Shown here piece after piece: positions 22,313-22,517 of a stretch of DNA of 22,517 nucleotides (position 1 is the stretch's first letter; each line of letters begins with the position of its first letter). The stretch lies in contig SFWW01000008.1 of assembly GCA_004559845.1 (NCBI GenBank), positions 1 to 22,517 of the forward strand. Reading direction: 5' to 3'. The stretch comes from a bacterium. Its GTDB lineage: Bacteria; Bacteroidota; Bacteroidia; Bacteroidales; Muribaculaceae. Below the pieces are notes generated by a model that was not told the origin of the DNA, did no database searches, and saw only the letters and a list, made by a program, of their open reading frames with translations. The position numbers and the translations under genes are program-made.

Positions 22313-22517
22313 TTATTTGAAGAAAATTTTTTGGCCTGTGATGACCGCTTCGCCGGGCTTCATGGCGTTGAGTTTGAGCAGCCATTTCAGTTGCATGCCG
22401 AAATTTTGCGCTATTTCTTGGAGTGATTCTCCCTTTTTCGCCACATAGAAAGCCACTTCAGGGTGTCGGTCATATTTTTTCTCAATCCACACTTTTTCGC
22501 CCTCCTTAGGCAAGGCA
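22313..22517 (-). CDS. LysM-domain protein, 3' end only (probable glucosaminidase)
   Basis: Only the last 68 codons are in the window. The frame is open through the window edge, so the apparent TTG start at 22513 is not meaningful. Residues AFYVAKKGESLQEIAQNFGMQLKWLLKLNAMKPGEAVITGQKIFF form a LysM domain, which binds peptidoglycan glycan chains. The preceding EGEKVWIEKKYDRHPEV... has the form of the linker seen at the C-terminus of Bacteroidales glucosaminidase/LysM proteins, so a cell-wall hydrolase is likely, though the catalytic part is outside the window. It ends 15 nt before the bidirectional terminator. Confidence 0.7.
   Translation of the reverse strand, partial: ALPKEGEKVWIEKKYDRHPEVAFYVAKKGESLQEIAQNFGMQLKWLLKLNAMKPGEAVITGQKIFFK

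Overview
The window is a chromosomal segment from a member of the Bacteroidales (Bacteroidota). Four things point there: the gene content and order of the division/cell-wall (dcw) cluster, the TAnnTTTG-type -7 promoter boxes, a lipoprotein with a Bacteroidetes-style surface-export signal, and an ORF6N-domain gene of the kind common in that order. The mid-range base composition and codon use would fit a gut Bacteroidales (a Muribaculaceae- or Prevotella-like genome is a guess only). Almost everything is on the minus strand.

Layout from high to low coordinates, which is the direction of transcription. (1) 22517-22313: 3' end of a LysM-domain protein, probably a glucosaminidase, ending at a bidirectional terminator. 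(2) 22312-20833: an AT-rich accessory stretch. It holds a plus-strand ORF6N-domain gene broken by two deletions, a repeated 13-bp palindrome, a REP-like hairpin and two tiny ORFs of doubtful status. It lies where a mraZ gene is often found, and no mraZ is visible. (3) 20694-5115: a complete dcw operon in the order rsmH, ftsL-like, ftsI (with PASTA domain), murE, mraY, murD, ftsW, murG, murC, ftsQ, ftsA, ftsZ. Its products methylate 16S rRNA, build lipid I and lipid II (MurE/MurD/MurC, MraY, MurG), polymerise and crosslink septal peptidoglycan (FtsW/FtsI), and form the Z-ring and its membrane anchor (FtsZ/FtsA, with FtsQ and the FtsL-like protein). Spacing is tight (4-14 nt overlaps or gaps of 13-63 nt) except for 132 nt between murG and murC, which is filled by two unrelated tandem repeats. 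(4) 5083-3665: serS with its own promoter and an intrinsic terminator. (5) 3477-6: a four-gene, tightly coupled operon encoding a VTC-domain (polyphosphate polymerase-like) protein, a DUF4956 membrane protein, a DUF2490 outer-membrane barrel and a surface-type lipoprotein with a Cthe_2159-like carbohydrate-binding beta-helix.

The dcw genes are textbook in content. The region most likely to hold an undescribed system is the VTC/DUF4956/DUF2490/lipoprotein operon: its four products are predicted to lie in the cytoplasm, inner membrane, outer membrane and cell surface, so together they look like a trans-envelope synthesis, export and display apparatus whose substrate is not established. The secondary points of interest are the DNA-level palindromes around the ORF6N gene, the repeats between murG and murC, and the unusual lysine-rich tail of FtsQ.
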